Of a DNA stretch of 64,000 nucleotides, positions 52,051 through 60,947 are shown in pieces. Both the position numbers and the translations under genes were made by a program. The DNA lies in contig CATXID010000003.1 in NCBI GenBank assembly GCA_958369225.1, positions 202,430-266,429 of the forward strand, in the 5' to 3' direction. The first letter of the stretch is position 1. Every line of letters begins with the position of its first letter. This stretch comes from an uncultured Collinsella sp. (GTDB taxonomy: Bacteria > Actinomycetota > Coriobacteriia > Coriobacteriales > Coriobacteriaceae). Under the pieces are notes generated by a model. That model was given only the letters and a program-made list of their open reading frames with translations, made no database searches and was not told where the DNA came from.

Positions 52051-53502
52051 ATGGCGGACAAGAACGCAGAAGTTGCAGTCGAGGATAACGGCGGTATGAA
52101 GAAAACGCTTTCGCTCTGGAACTTCTTCACCATCGGTTTCGGTGCCATCATCGGCACCGGTTGGGTTCTGCAGGTCGGCGACTGGATGGTCGTGGGCGGC
52201 GGTCCCGTTCCCGCTATGATCGCATTCCTCTTGGGTGCAATCTTCCTCGTGCCCGTCGGAGCTGTTTTCGGTGAGCTCACGGCCGCTATCCCCATCTCGG
52301 GCGGCATCGTCGAGTATGTCGATCGTAGCTTTGGCCGTACGCTGAGCTACATCACCGGATGGCTTTTGGCTCTGGGCAACGGCATCCTGTGCCCGTGGGA
52401 GGCCATCGCCATTTCGACCCTAGTGTCCGAGATGTTCGGCAGCCTGCCCGGCCTTGAGTGGCTGCGCGCCGTCAAGCTCTACACCATCCTGGGCGCCGAC
52501 GTTTACCTGTTCCCGACGCTGATCGCGCTCGGCTTCGCAGCCTACGTCATCTTCCTCAACTTCCGCGGTGCCAGCTCGGCCGCCAAGCTCCAGGCCTTCC
52601 TGACCAAGGCTCTGCTCTGCGGCATGCTGCTCGCCATGGGCGTCTCGCTGTTCACCGGCTCGCCGGACAATGCCATGCCCGTGTTCTCCCAGGTCACCGG
52701 CGCTGGCGGCGGCAAGGCCGCTACCGAGGGCGCCAGCCTGTTCGCCGGCATCGTGTCGGTCCTGGTTCTGACCCCGTTCTTCTACGCCGGTTTCGACACC
52801 ATTCCTCAGCAGGCTGAGGAAGCAGCCGAGGGCCTCAACTGGAACAAGTTCGGCAAGATTATCTCCCTGGCCCTGCTGGCCGCCGGCGGCTTCTACATGG
52901 TCTGCATCTACTCGTTCGGCACCATCCTCGACTGGCATGAGTTTGTTAAGAGCCCGGTTCCCGCGCTTGCCTGCCTCAAGGGTATCAACATGCTCCTGTA
53001 CCTGGCCATGCTCGTCATCGCCACGCTTGGACCCATGGGCCCGATGAACTCCTTCTACGGCGCCACGAGCCGCATCATGCTCGCCATGGGCCGCAAGGGC
53101 CAACTGCCCGAGAAGTTCGCCGAGGTCGACCCCAAGTCCGGCGCTCCCAAGCTCGCCTGCGTCGTTCTGGGCGTTATCACCGTCATCGGTCCGTTCCTGG
53201 GCAAGAACATGCTCATTCCTCTGACCAACGTGTCGGCTCTCGCCTTCATCTTCTCCTGCGGTATGGTCGCCCTCGCCTGCCTGCGCATGCGCTTCACCGA
53301 GCCCGACCTGCCTCGTCCCTACGAGGTGCCCGGCGGCAAGTTTGGCATCGGCCTCGCTATCGCTGCCTGCGCCATCATCATCGGCCTGCTCGTGATCCCG
53401 TTCTCTCCCGCCTCCCTCAACATGGTGGAGTGGAGCATCGTGATCGGCTGGTTGGCTATTGGCCTGGCCCTCATGGCTTTCACCAATTCCCGCAAAAAGT
53501 AA
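52051..53502 (+). CDS. APC-family amino acid permease
   Basis: 483 residues, about twelve membrane segments. The N-terminal family signature is KTLSLWNFFTIGFGAIIGTG (GAIIGTGW). VVGGGPVPAMIAFLLGAI, FGELTAAIPISGGIVEYV and the TM8-9 region with ATSRIMLAMGRKGQLPEKFA are typical. RFTEPDLPRPYEVPGG follows in the last loop. ATG 52051 has AAGGAGGGG. The neighbouring amidohydrolase gene suggests it imports a substrate or takes up its product; the amino acid is not identifiable. Confidence 0.9.
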   Translation: MADKNAEVAVEDNGGMKKTLSLWNFFTIGFGAIIGTGWVLQVGDWMVVGGGPVPAMIAFLLGAIFLVPVGAVFGELTAAIPISGGIVEYVDRSFGRTLSYITGWLLALGNGILCPWEAIAISTLVSEMFGSLPGLEWLRAVKLYTILGADVYLFPTLIALGFAAYVIFLNFRGASSAAKLQAFLTKALLCGMLLAMGVSLFTGSPDNAMPVFSQVTGAGGGKAATEGASLFAGIVSVLVLTPFFYAGFDTIPQQAEEAAEGLNWNKFGKIISLALLAAGGFYMVCIYSFGTILDWHEFVKSPVPALACLKGINMLLYLAMLVIATLGPMGPMNSFYGATSRIMLAMGRKGQLPEKFAEVDPKSGAPKLACVVLGVITVIGPFLGKNMLIPLTNVSALAFIFSCGMVALACLRMRFTEPDLPRPYEVPGGKFGIGLAIAACAIIIGLLVIPFSPASLNMVEWSIVIGWLAIGLALMAFTNSRKK

Positions 53503-53634
53503 CGCCTAGTCGGGGCGGACCAGGTACGCGGGGCCCTCTCTTCCGCGCACCGAACCCGGCATCACCTGGGTAGCTTTGTGAGGCCGCGACCCAACACGGC
53601 CTCGCCCACATATATGGATCCATAAGGAGGAACC

Positions 53635-54912
53635 ATGTCCACTAAGTATGCAATCGTTGGTGGCAAGCTCATCGACGGTACCGGTGCCGAGCCGGTCGAG
53701 AACTCCCTCGTTCTCGTCGACGACAACGGCAAGATCGAGTACGCCGGCACTATGCAGGACCTTCCCGAGGGCGTTGAGGTTATCGATGCCGCCGGCAAGA
53801 CCGTCCTTCCCGGCCTGATCGACACCCACCTGCACTTCTCGGGCAACCTGACCGACGATGACACCGATTGGGTCATGCAGCCGCTCCTCGAGAAGCAGGC
53901 CGTCGCCGTCAAGCAGGCCTACGACTGCCTCACCCACGGCCTCACCACCGTCTGCGAGATCGGCCGCTTTGGTATCCAGATCCGTGACTGCATCGACAAG
54001 GGCGTCTTTAAGGGCCCGCGCGTTCTGGCCACCGGCCTCGGCTTCTGCCGCGTTGCCGGCCACGGTGACTCCCACCACTGCACCCAGGAGCTCAACAAGG
54101 AATCCCATCCGTGGGGCGACCAGGTCGACGGTCCTTGGGATCTGCGCAAGGCCGTCCGTCGTCGCCTGCGCGAGAACCCCGATGCCATCAAGATCTGGGC
54201 TACCGGTGGCGGCATCTGGCGCTGGGACTCCGGTCGCGACCAGCACTATTGCTCCGAGGAGATCCAGGCCGTGGTCGAAGAGGCAAAGATGGTCGGCATC
54301 CCCGTGTGGAGCCACTGCTACAACAACCACGCCGCCGCCTACGATTCCGTTCGCTTTGGCTGCGAGCAGCTGATTCACGGCTTCGATATCGATGAGCGCA
54401 CCATGGACCTCATGGCCGAGCAGGGCACCTTTTTCACCCCGACGATCGCCTTCCTGCCCACCTGGTACGCCACCTATCCGCCCGTCTACGTCCCCGAGCT
54501 GCACGACAAGTACGAGGGCACCCTGGTTGAGAAAGAGCTGCAGCGCAACTACGACTGCCTGCGCGAGGCCAAGAAGCGCGGCGTCGTCATGACGATCGGC
54601 TCCGACTCCTTCTCCTTCGTCACCCCGTACGGCACCTGCTCCATCGAGGAGATGTACGAGTTCGTCGACAAGATCGGCTTCACCCCGGTCGAGACCATCA
54701 CCTGCGCCACCCTCAACGGTGCCAAGATGTGCCACATCGAGGACGAGACCGGTTCCATCGAGGCCGGCAAGTGCGCCGACCTGCTGGTCGTCAACGGTGA
54801 CGTCGCCGCCGACATCCACGTGCTCAACACCGACAACATGGACGTCATCATGAAGGACGGCTGGATCGTCGAGGCTGGCACCTTTGGCGAGGCCAACAAA
54901 TACAGCGCCTAA
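53635..54912 (+). CDS. metal-dependent amidohydrolase
   Basis: 425 residues, imidazolonepropionase-like/Xaa-Pro-dipeptidase-like amidohydrolase. A small beta domain (about 1-55) precedes the TIM barrel. Metal ligands are visible as LPGLIDTHLHFSG (HxH), the Lys of DAIKIWATGGG, His in VWSHCYNNH, His in LIHGFDIDE and Asp in TIGSDSFSF. It hydrolyses a C-N bond in a cyclic amide, peptide or similar compound; substrate unknown. AAGGAGG lies 6 nt upstream. Probably an operon with the permease upstream. Confidence 0.88.
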   Translation: MSTKYAIVGGKLIDGTGAEPVENSLVLVDDNGKIEYAGTMQDLPEGVEVIDAAGKTVLPGLIDTHLHFSGNLTDDDTDWVMQPLLEKQAVAVKQAYDCLTHGLTTVCEIGRFGIQIRDCIDKGVFKGPRVLATGLGFCRVAGHGDSHHCTQELNKESHPWGDQVDGPWDLRKAVRRRLRENPDAIKIWATGGGIWRWDSGRDQHYCSEEIQAVVEEAKMVGIPVWSHCYNNHAAAYDSVRFGCEQLIHGFDIDERTMDLMAEQGTFFTPTIAFLPTWYATYPPVYVPELHDKYEGTLVEKELQRNYDCLREAKKRGVVMTIGSDSFSFVTPYGTCSIEEMYEFVDKIGFTPVETITCATLNGAKMCHIEDETGSIEAGKCADLLVVNGDVAADIHVLNTDNMDVIMKDGWIVEAGTFGEANKYSA

Positions 54913-54970
54913 GATACCGTTTGTCGATGGCTGGATGTAAAACACAGTTTTTGATTGCATAATGCAATGG

Positions 54971-54997
54971 AGAGGGTCGCTTGCGGCCCTCTTTATT
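54971..54997 (+). terminator. hairpin with T tract in front of histidine kinase gene
   Basis: AGAGGGTCGC-TT-GCGGCCCTCT (54971-54992) then TTATT: a perfect 10-bp stem (one T-G pair). It ends the amidohydrolase transcript or forms the leader of the next gene; a CATAAT -10-like box lies at 54957. Confidence 0.7.
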
Positions 54998-55029
54998 GCT
55001 ATGGGTGCTACGGACAAGAGGGGATGACG

Positions 55030-56415
55030 GTGGATTTAAACAGACTGATTCTGGGCAAGAGCTACAACTCTACCAAGGTCTTTCGTACGGCTCAGCATGT
55101 GGTCCAGGCCATCCTGCTCGGTGTTGTCGTTCCGGCGCTTATCCTGCTGCTTATCTGGGATTTAACTGATAATCCCAATCCCGTTCCGGGCGTTGTCGTC
55201 ATTGCCGGCCTGGTCATGCTGTGCTTCTTCTTCTCGTATGTCTTTGTGGTCCCCGACGACCTCACATCGAGCGCAACCGACCGTACGCTTGCCATCGCAT
55301 CAAAAATATTCGCCTACACGTCGCGCGGCCTTACGCCCGAAGCGGCCCTGGGCGCCTCTAAAATCATCCTGTCCGAGACCATCGCCTCGGCCATCTGCTT
55401 TACCGATGGCAGGCAGGTGCTGGCAAGCTGGGGCGAGGACTCGGCAAAGTGCCCTGCCGGAACCCCGGTGGTGCTCAAGACCACGCTCAACGTGATTGAG
55501 ACGGGCGAGCAGAGTGTATTTTCGCGCGACGCCTCCAATGAGACGGGCGGCTATTTTCCCCGTCTGCGCGCTGGCATTGTCGCGCCGCTTACCGTGCGCG
55601 GGCATTGCGTGGGCACACTCGAGCTGTATTACCCCCGCCTGAGCAGCATCGATATGCGCCAGACGGCCCTTGCCTCGGGTTTTGCCGATCTCATCTCCAC
55701 GCAGCTCGCCAGCTTTGAGCTCGAGCGCCAGGACGAGCTCACGGCCCGCGTTGAGCTTCGCGCCCTGCAGTCGCAGGTCGACCCGCATTTTCTATTCAAT
55801 ACCATCAGCACGATCGTGTCGCTCGTTCGAACCGAGCCCGACAAGGCGCGATCGCTGCTGATCGACTTTTCCAACTACTATCGTCAGACGCTTTCTGATT
55901 CCGATACGCTCACCACGCTCGAGCACGAGGTGGAACAGGGCACTCGTTATATCAATCTTATGCAGGCCCGGTATGGCGACGGCCGTCTGCGCGTTTCGGT
56001 CGACATCGACTTTGAGGTGCGCGACAGCCTAGTACCGCCGTTTATCTTGCAGCCGCTGCTCGAAAACTGCATCAAGCATGCGCAGCGCGAGATCGAGCCG
56101 CTTTCTATTCGTGTTAGGGCTTTTGAGACCGATGACGGCTTGGAGATCATCGTCGAAGATGACGGCATCGGGATGAGCGAAGAAGTCTGCGCGCATCTGT
56201 TTGAGCAGCATCGCCGAGAGGAGCCCGAGAGCATTACCGCCGACGGCTCCGTCAAGCGAGGTTGCGGCCTGGCGCTCTTCAACGTGCTTCAGCGCATCCA
56301 TTTCTTTTACGGAGAAGATTCCGGCATGCGCGTGAAGTCCCAGGAGGGCGTGGGAACGCAGGTCATCGTTGAGTTGAACGGCGAGCCGCATGAGCCGGCG
56401 CCGTTGACGGTGTAG
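55030..56415 (+). CDS. LytS-type sensor histidine kinase
   Basis: 461 residues. Two membrane helices (about 27-50 and 60-83) are followed by a GAF-like sensor domain (about 100-240). A His_kinase domain has the phosphoacceptor in SQVDPHFLFNTISTIVSLV (about 257) and a HATPase domain with LLENCIKHA and EDDGIGMS, GCGLALFNV. The GTG at 55030 is preferred because AAGAGGGG (55016-55023) is 6 nt away; ATG 55024 would touch it. Partner regulator follows 38 nt on. The permease/amidohydrolase operon upstream is a plausible target. Confidence 0.88.
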   Translation: MDLNRLILGKSYNSTKVFRTAQHVVQAILLGVVVPALILLLIWDLTDNPNPVPGVVVIAGLVMLCFFFSYVFVVPDDLTSSATDRTLAIASKIFAYTSRGLTPEAALGASKIILSETIASAICFTDGRQVLASWGEDSAKCPAGTPVVLKTTLNVIETGEQSVFSRDASNETGGYFPRLRAGIVAPLTVRGHCVGTLELYYPRLSSIDMRQTALASGFADLISTQLASFELERQDELTARVELRALQSQVDPHFLFNTISTIVSLVRTEPDKARSLLIDFSNYYRQTLSDSDTLTTLEHEVEQGTRYINLMQARYGDGRLRVSVDIDFEVRDSLVPPFILQPLLENCIKHAQREIEPLSIRVRAFETDDGLEIIVEDDGIGMSEEVCAHLFEQHRREEPESITADGSVKRGCGLALFNVLQRIHFFYGEDSGMRVKSQEGVGTQVIVELNGEPHEPAPLTV

Positions 56416-56453
56416 CGCGCGGTTGGATTGAGAGAAAAAGAGGGGAAGCGCAT

Positions 56454-57188
56454 ATGTCCGAAGGCTGGAACATCCTGGTGGTTGATGACGAGCCCCCAAT
56501 TAGGGCTGAGCTACGCTATCTGTTGGAAAAGGATACGCGTGTGGGTCAGATTGCCGAGGCGGGCAATGTCACCGAAGCCGTGGAGTCGATTCTGTCGAAC
56601 AAGCCCGACGTGCTGTTTTTAGACATTACCATGCCCGGTCGCTCGGGAATTGAGCTTGCTGAGACGCTGCAGAACCTAAAGACACCGCCGGTCGTGGTGT
56701 TTGTGACGGCATTTGCCGAGTATGCGGCCGATGCCTATAACCTCGACGCTGTCGATTACGTCGTCAAACCGGTCGAGGATGCCCGCTTGTCAAAGGCGCT
56801 CGACAAGATCGAGACTGCCCTGGGTGCTCGCCGTGTCGTTCATGCTCCGCGCCAGCCTTTGCGCCTGACGGTGGATCGCGGGGGCAAAAAGGTGTTCATT
56901 CCCGTGGCGGATGTCTGCTACTTTGAGGCGCGCGCCGATTTTTGCAATGCGGTCTGTGCCGAGGCGACGTATCTGATCAATGAGTCGATTTCCTCGCTCG
57001 AGCGGCGCCTGGCCTCCGAGGGCTTTATCCGTGTCCACCGTAGCTATCTGGTCAATTTGGAAGACGTGCACAATGTCGAGATCGGCTCCACGGGCCTGAT
57101 GGAGCTCAGACTCGACCGTGTGAACTCGACGGTGCCCGTTTCACGCCGTCGCGCTGCCGAGGTTAAGGCGCACCTGGGGCTTGCGTAA
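56454..57188 (+). CDS. LytTR-family response regulator
   Basis: 244 residues. Receiver domain (about 1-120): acidic pocket VVDDEPP, phospho-Asp in VLFLDITMPGRSG (about 57), Thr in FVTAF and Lys in VVKPVED. The LytTR DNA-binding domain (about 140-240) shows VDRGGKKVFIPVADVCYFEA, FIRVHRSYLVNLEDV and VPVSRRRAAEVKAHL. GAGGGGAAGCGC precedes the ATG. Output partner of the kinase upstream. Confidence 0.95.
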   Translation: MSEGWNILVVDDEPPIRAELRYLLEKDTRVGQIAEAGNVTEAVESILSNKPDVLFLDITMPGRSGIELAETLQNLKTPPVVVFVTAFAEYAADAYNLDAVDYVVKPVEDARLSKALDKIETALGARRVVHAPRQPLRLTVDRGGKKVFIPVADVCYFEARADFCNAVCAEATYLINESISSLERRLASEGFIRVHRSYLVNLEDVHNVEIGSTGLMELRLDRVNSTVPVSRRRAAEVKAHLGLA

Positions 57189-57280
57189 GCGGTCCGCATG
57201 CCACCGTTTACCGGCGTAGGTTTGGCATGGCCGTACGGTGGGCATAATGGGTGGCATCGAATGAAATCGAAAGGAACAAT

Positions 57281-58225
57281 ATGCCCGCGCTCATTACGCA
57301 TCATCTGTTTGGCGAGGAAAGCATCGACCGTCTTCCGCAGGGCGTTATCACGTCCGACGAGGAGCGCATCGCCTTTATCCTGGGCAACCAGGGTCCCGAC
57401 CCGTTCTTCTTCCACATGCTCACGCCGCGCATTTCCGACTGTATGTCACTTGCTCAGGTCATGCATCGCTCGCGCATGTCGCGCCAGTTCTCGTGCCTGC
57501 GCGACGGCGTGTCGCACCTGCAGCCGCGCGATGCCAACCTGGGTCGCGCCTTTGCGCTGGGCCTGTTGTCGCACTACGTACTCGATCGCAATGCCCATCC
57601 CTTTGTCTACGAGCAGCAGTTTGGCATTGTCGAGTCCGATCCCGAACTCGAGGCTTCGGGCAGTCAAGTTCACGCCGTGCTCGAAAGCGACCTGGACGTG
57701 CTGATGCTGCAGCTCAAGCGCGATGGGGCAACGGTCGAGGATTATCCGCCGGCGGACGAGATCGTCACTACCGACCGCATCAATCGCGTTGCCGGTGTGC
57801 TGATGAGCTATGTTGCCGGACGCGTGTACGGCATCGATATCCCGGTGGGAGAGTACGCCGGCGCCGTAGCCGACATGCAGCTGCTCTACCGCACTATCGA
57901 GCCGGCCGGTTCGGCCAAGACGCGCGCGATTGCCCTGCTCGAGGGCTTGGTGCACGATTATTCGCTGCTCGACGGCCTTGCGCACCGCGTGACGACCGAG
58001 CTGCCCGAGCGTACCGGCAACCTGGGCCACTTGGCGTGGAAGAGCCCCTTTACCGATGAAGTCTCGACCGAGAGCTTCCCCGAGGTCTTTGACCGCGCAC
58101 TGCTCGATTACGAGCTCACCGTCGCCCGCTTTATCGAGACCGGCGATATGGAAGCCGTGACCAACCACGTCAATTACAGCGGTCGCGTGCTCGGCGCCGA
58201 CGAAGAGTTCGACCGCGAGGAGTAG
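57281..58225 (+). CDS. zinc-dependent phospholipase C-like protein
   Basis: 314 residues. It begins MPALITHHLFGEESIDRLPQ, the pattern of the zinc-dependent phospholipase C/DUF-type family (PF00882-like) that coordinates metals by His. GNQGPDPFFFHML, ALGLLSHYVLDRNAHPFVYE and the later GLVHDYSLLDGLAHRVT supply conserved His/Asp. No signal peptide, so it is probably cytoplasmic and enzymatic activity is uncertain. Start ATG 57281 has GAAAGGA; the frame opens earlier at 57251. Confidence 0.8.
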   Translation: MPALITHHLFGEESIDRLPQGVITSDEERIAFILGNQGPDPFFFHMLTPRISDCMSLAQVMHRSRMSRQFSCLRDGVSHLQPRDANLGRAFALGLLSHYVLDRNAHPFVYEQQFGIVESDPELEASGSQVHAVLESDLDVLMLQLKRDGATVEDYPPADEIVTTDRINRVAGVLMSYVAGRVYGIDIPVGEYAGAVADMQLLYRTIEPAGSAKTRAIALLEGLVHDYSLLDGLAHRVTTELPERTGNLGHLAWKSPFTDEVSTESFPEVFDRALLDYELTVARFIETGDMEAVTNHVNYSGRVLGADEEFDREE

Positions 58226-58326
58226 GGCTCGTGCGTGCCCCTTTGCCGAATCCTTACCGGCGCCTCTGGACAATTGGGGTACGATGAACTAACTGCATAT
58301 CGGGCGAATACGAAGGGTCCCTGTCC

Positions 58327-59577
58327 ATGAAATACACCAAGCTCGAGCGTAACTGGGTTATGTACGATGTGGGCAACTCGGCCCTCGTGCTGCTCAATAC
58401 CTCGGTGGTGCCCATCTACTTTAACGCCATCAATACCGGTGCTTCCTCGGCAGACCTGGTGGTCGCCTGGGGCAACGCGCAGACGATTGCCTCGCTGGTC
58501 ATTGCCATGCTCATGCCCATTCTGGGCGCGCTTGCCGATTACGCCGGCAACAAGATCAAGTTCTTCCTGGGCTTCTTCCTCACGGGCCTGGTTCTTTGCC
58601 TGGCGCAGGCTATCCCAATGTCCGCCATGGCATTTTTGACCGTGTACGTGCTGTGCACCATCGGCCTTAACTCTTCTATGACGTTCTACGACGCCATGCT
58701 GCCCGACATTACCACCGACGAGCGCATGGACGCCGTGTCCAGCTCGGGCTATGCCTGGGGCTACATCGGTTCCACCGTGCCGTTCATCATCTGCTTGGCG
58801 CTTATCATGGGTGGCCCCGCTCTTGGCGTCCCCACCATGCTGGCAACGCGTCTGTCGTTTGTCATCACCGGTGCCTGGTGGCTCATCTTTACCCTGCCGC
58901 TCATTCGCACATATAAGCAAAAGTACGGTCGCGAGCGCGGTCCCCAGGACACCATCGGCCACATCGTGGGCGGCGTGTTCTCCGAGGTCGGACACACCAT
59001 GCGCGAGATCGCCCACAACAAGCCCGTGCTGGTCTACATGATCGCGTTCTTCTTCTACATCGATGGTGTCCATACGGTCATCTCCATGGCAACTAGCTAC
59101 GGCTCGGCTTTGGGTATCGATTCGACCCAGCTGGTGCTGGCACTGCTCGTTACGCAGTTCGTCGCTTTCCCGTCCGCCATCATCTACGGCAAGCTCGCCG
59201 GCCGCGTGGGCACGCTCAACATGATCATGGTGGCCGTCGCCGCCTACATGGGCATCGTGCTCTTTGCCGCGTTTTTCTTAAAGACCGCCTTTGAGTTTTG
59301 GGTGCTCGCCATTTTGGTCGGCTTGTTCCAAGGTGGCGTGCAGGCACTCAGCCGCAGCTATTTTGGCCGCATCATCCCCAAGGAAAAGTCCAACGAGTAC
59401 TACGGCTTCTTTGATATCTTTGGCCGCTACGCAAGCGTGATGGGCACCTTCCTGGTGTCGGTCGTCACCTCGCTGACCGGCAACCCGTCGCTGGGCGTCC
59501 TTTCCATTGGCGTGCTGCTGATCGTTGGCTTTATGCTGCTGGTCCGTCTGTCCCGCATGGCTCAGGCGGCGGCGTAA
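58327..59577 (+). CDS. MFS transporter, Atg22/UMF1-like
   Basis: 416 residues, about twelve membrane segments. It starts MKYTKLERNWVMYDVGNSA, matching the UMF1/Atg22 type N-terminus (W-x-x-YDxGNSA). MPILGALADYAGNKIKFFLG is the MFS loop 2-3, and QALSRSYFGRIIPKEKSNEY is the family signature after TM9. Members export or import amino acids or unknown solutes. A promoter is probably in the 101-nt gap upstream; spacing from the phospholipase-like gene suggests an independent unit. Confidence 0.88.
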   Translation: MKYTKLERNWVMYDVGNSALVLLNTSVVPIYFNAINTGASSADLVVAWGNAQTIASLVIAMLMPILGALADYAGNKIKFFLGFFLTGLVLCLAQAIPMSAMAFLTVYVLCTIGLNSSMTFYDAMLPDITTDERMDAVSSSGYAWGYIGSTVPFIICLALIMGGPALGVPTMLATRLSFVITGAWWLIFTLPLIRTYKQKYGRERGPQDTIGHIVGGVFSEVGHTMREIAHNKPVLVYMIAFFFYIDGVHTVISMATSYGSALGIDSTQLVLALLVTQFVAFPSAIIYGKLAGRVGTLNMIMVAVAAYMGIVLFAAFFLKTAFEFWVLAILVGLFQGGVQALSRSYFGRIIPKEKSNEYYGFFDIFGRYASVMGTFLVSVVTSLTGNPSLGVLSIGVLLIVGFMLLVRLSRMAQAAA

Positions 59578-59701
59578 GGCAACCGGGCTCAGTACAGCAA
59601 TTGTGCCTATCTGCAGTACTCTTTTGGAAGTAGCCGCATAAATCATTCTGACTTCCGAGCAATGTTTAGCCCAAGTGGGTATGATGGAATCAGCTAGGTC
59701 G

Positions 59702-59738
59702 CGGGGCGTCGCCTGTGTTTGGCGGCGCCCCGTTTTTG
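59702..59738 (+). terminator. hairpin with T tract before the glycosyltransferase gene
   Basis: CGGGGCGTCGCC (59702-59713), 7-nt loop, GGCGGCGCCCCG (59721-59732), then TTTTTG. A TATGAT -10 box (59679-59684) upstream would place this hairpin in the new leader rather than behind the MFS gene. AAGGAGG follows at about 59745. Confidence 0.7.
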
Positions 59739-59759
59739 TGTTGCAAGGAGGGTAAAGGT

Positions 59760-60947
59760 ATGAACGCCACGGTTGTGATCCCAACATATTGGGCGGGCGA
59801 TGATACCCAAGCAAACGCTCCCGGCACCTACGATCACTCGACGTCGCTCAATGCCGCCAACCCGGAACTCGATCGCTGCCTGACTTCGCTCGAACAGGTG
59901 CGCGACATTCCGCGCATCATTCTCTTGGTGGTCTGTCCGGTTTCTGCCACGGCCGACGTATCCCATCGCGTGCACGAAATCGTTAATGCGCATCCCACAC
60001 TTAAGGTCACCGTCGTTACCAATACGCAGGCTTCGCGTGTTGCCGACCGCGTGGCACAGATTGCGCCCAAAGGCTCGGGCGAGTGCGTGAGCCTGCGCGG
60101 CTACGGCGCCATCCGCAACATGGGTCTTGCCTGCGCGGCGGTGCTGGGGCACGACGCGGTTGTGTTTTTGGATGACGACGAGACCGTCATCGATGCCGAC
60201 TTTATGAAGCGTGCGACCTATGCGCTGGGCCAGCAGACGCGTCAGGGCCTGCCGATTTTAGTCAAGAGCGGATACTTTTACGATCGCGACGGGTCGCCGC
60301 TGGCTCCCACGGACAAAGTGGGCATTTGCCATCGCTGGTGGACCAAGCGTATCGAGTTCAATCGCTGGATGAAAAAGGCGCTCTCGGGCACCCGCATCTC
60401 GCGCTCCAATTACGTATGCGGCGGCCTGATGGCCCTGCACGCCCGCGCCTTTACGCGTGTGGCCTTCGACCCGTTTATCACCCGCGGCGAGGATCTGGAC
60501 TACCTGTTTAACATGCGCATGTTCGGCTATGACGTGTGGTTCGATAACGAGTGGACCGTGCGCCACCTGCCGCCCGAGTCCGAGAAGCGTTCGCCGCGCT
60601 TTATGCAGGACGTGTACCGTTGGTACTACGAGCGGGCCAAGCTGACGTTCGCTGCGCACCAAAAGGAGCTTATTCCGGTTACGGCCGCATCACTCATGCC
60701 CTATCCGGGTCCGTGGATCTCGCGCGAGCTCGACGACCGCGTGCGCAAGACCGCCATGGTTCGCAGCATGTTTACCCGCGAGCACGAGGGGTATCTGCGC
60801 ATCTGGCGTCATGGTATTGACGAGGCCAAGACCTATGCCCGCCAAAACGCCGCAAGCTACCTGCGTTTTCAGAGTTTCTGGCCCAAGATTATGGACGAAC
60901 TTTGGCGCGACGCACAACTGATTAGCATCCTGGAGGGGGCTGAATGA
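59760..60947 (+). CDS. family 2-like glycosyltransferase
   Basis: 395 residues, GT-A fold. It begins MNATVVIPTYWAGDD and has the nucleotide-sugar/metal motif DAVVFLDDDETVIDADF (about 140-156), then GGLMALHARAF and ITRGEDLDYLFNMRMFGYD with the catalytic-base-type Glu-Asp. The C-terminal part is helical and rich in Arg/Trp. No membrane span. Acceptor and sugar unknown. Its stop overlaps the following kinase start by ATGA, so wall or surface glycosylation may be linked to that two-component system. Confidence 0.85.
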   Translation: MNATVVIPTYWAGDDTQANAPGTYDHSTSLNAANPELDRCLTSLEQVRDIPRIILLVVCPVSATADVSHRVHEIVNAHPTLKVTVVTNTQASRVADRVAQIAPKGSGECVSLRGYGAIRNMGLACAAVLGHDAVVFLDDDETVIDADFMKRATYALGQQTRQGLPILVKSGYFYDRDGSPLAPTDKVGICHRWWTKRIEFNRWMKKALSGTRISRSNYVCGGLMALHARAFTRVAFDPFITRGEDLDYLFNMRMFGYDVWFDNEWTVRHLPPESEKRSPRFMQDVYRWYYERAKLTFAAHQKELIPVTAASLMPYPGPWISRELDDRVRKTAMVRSMFTREHEGYLRIWRHGIDEAKTYARQNAASYLRFQSFWPKIMDELWRDAQLISILEGAE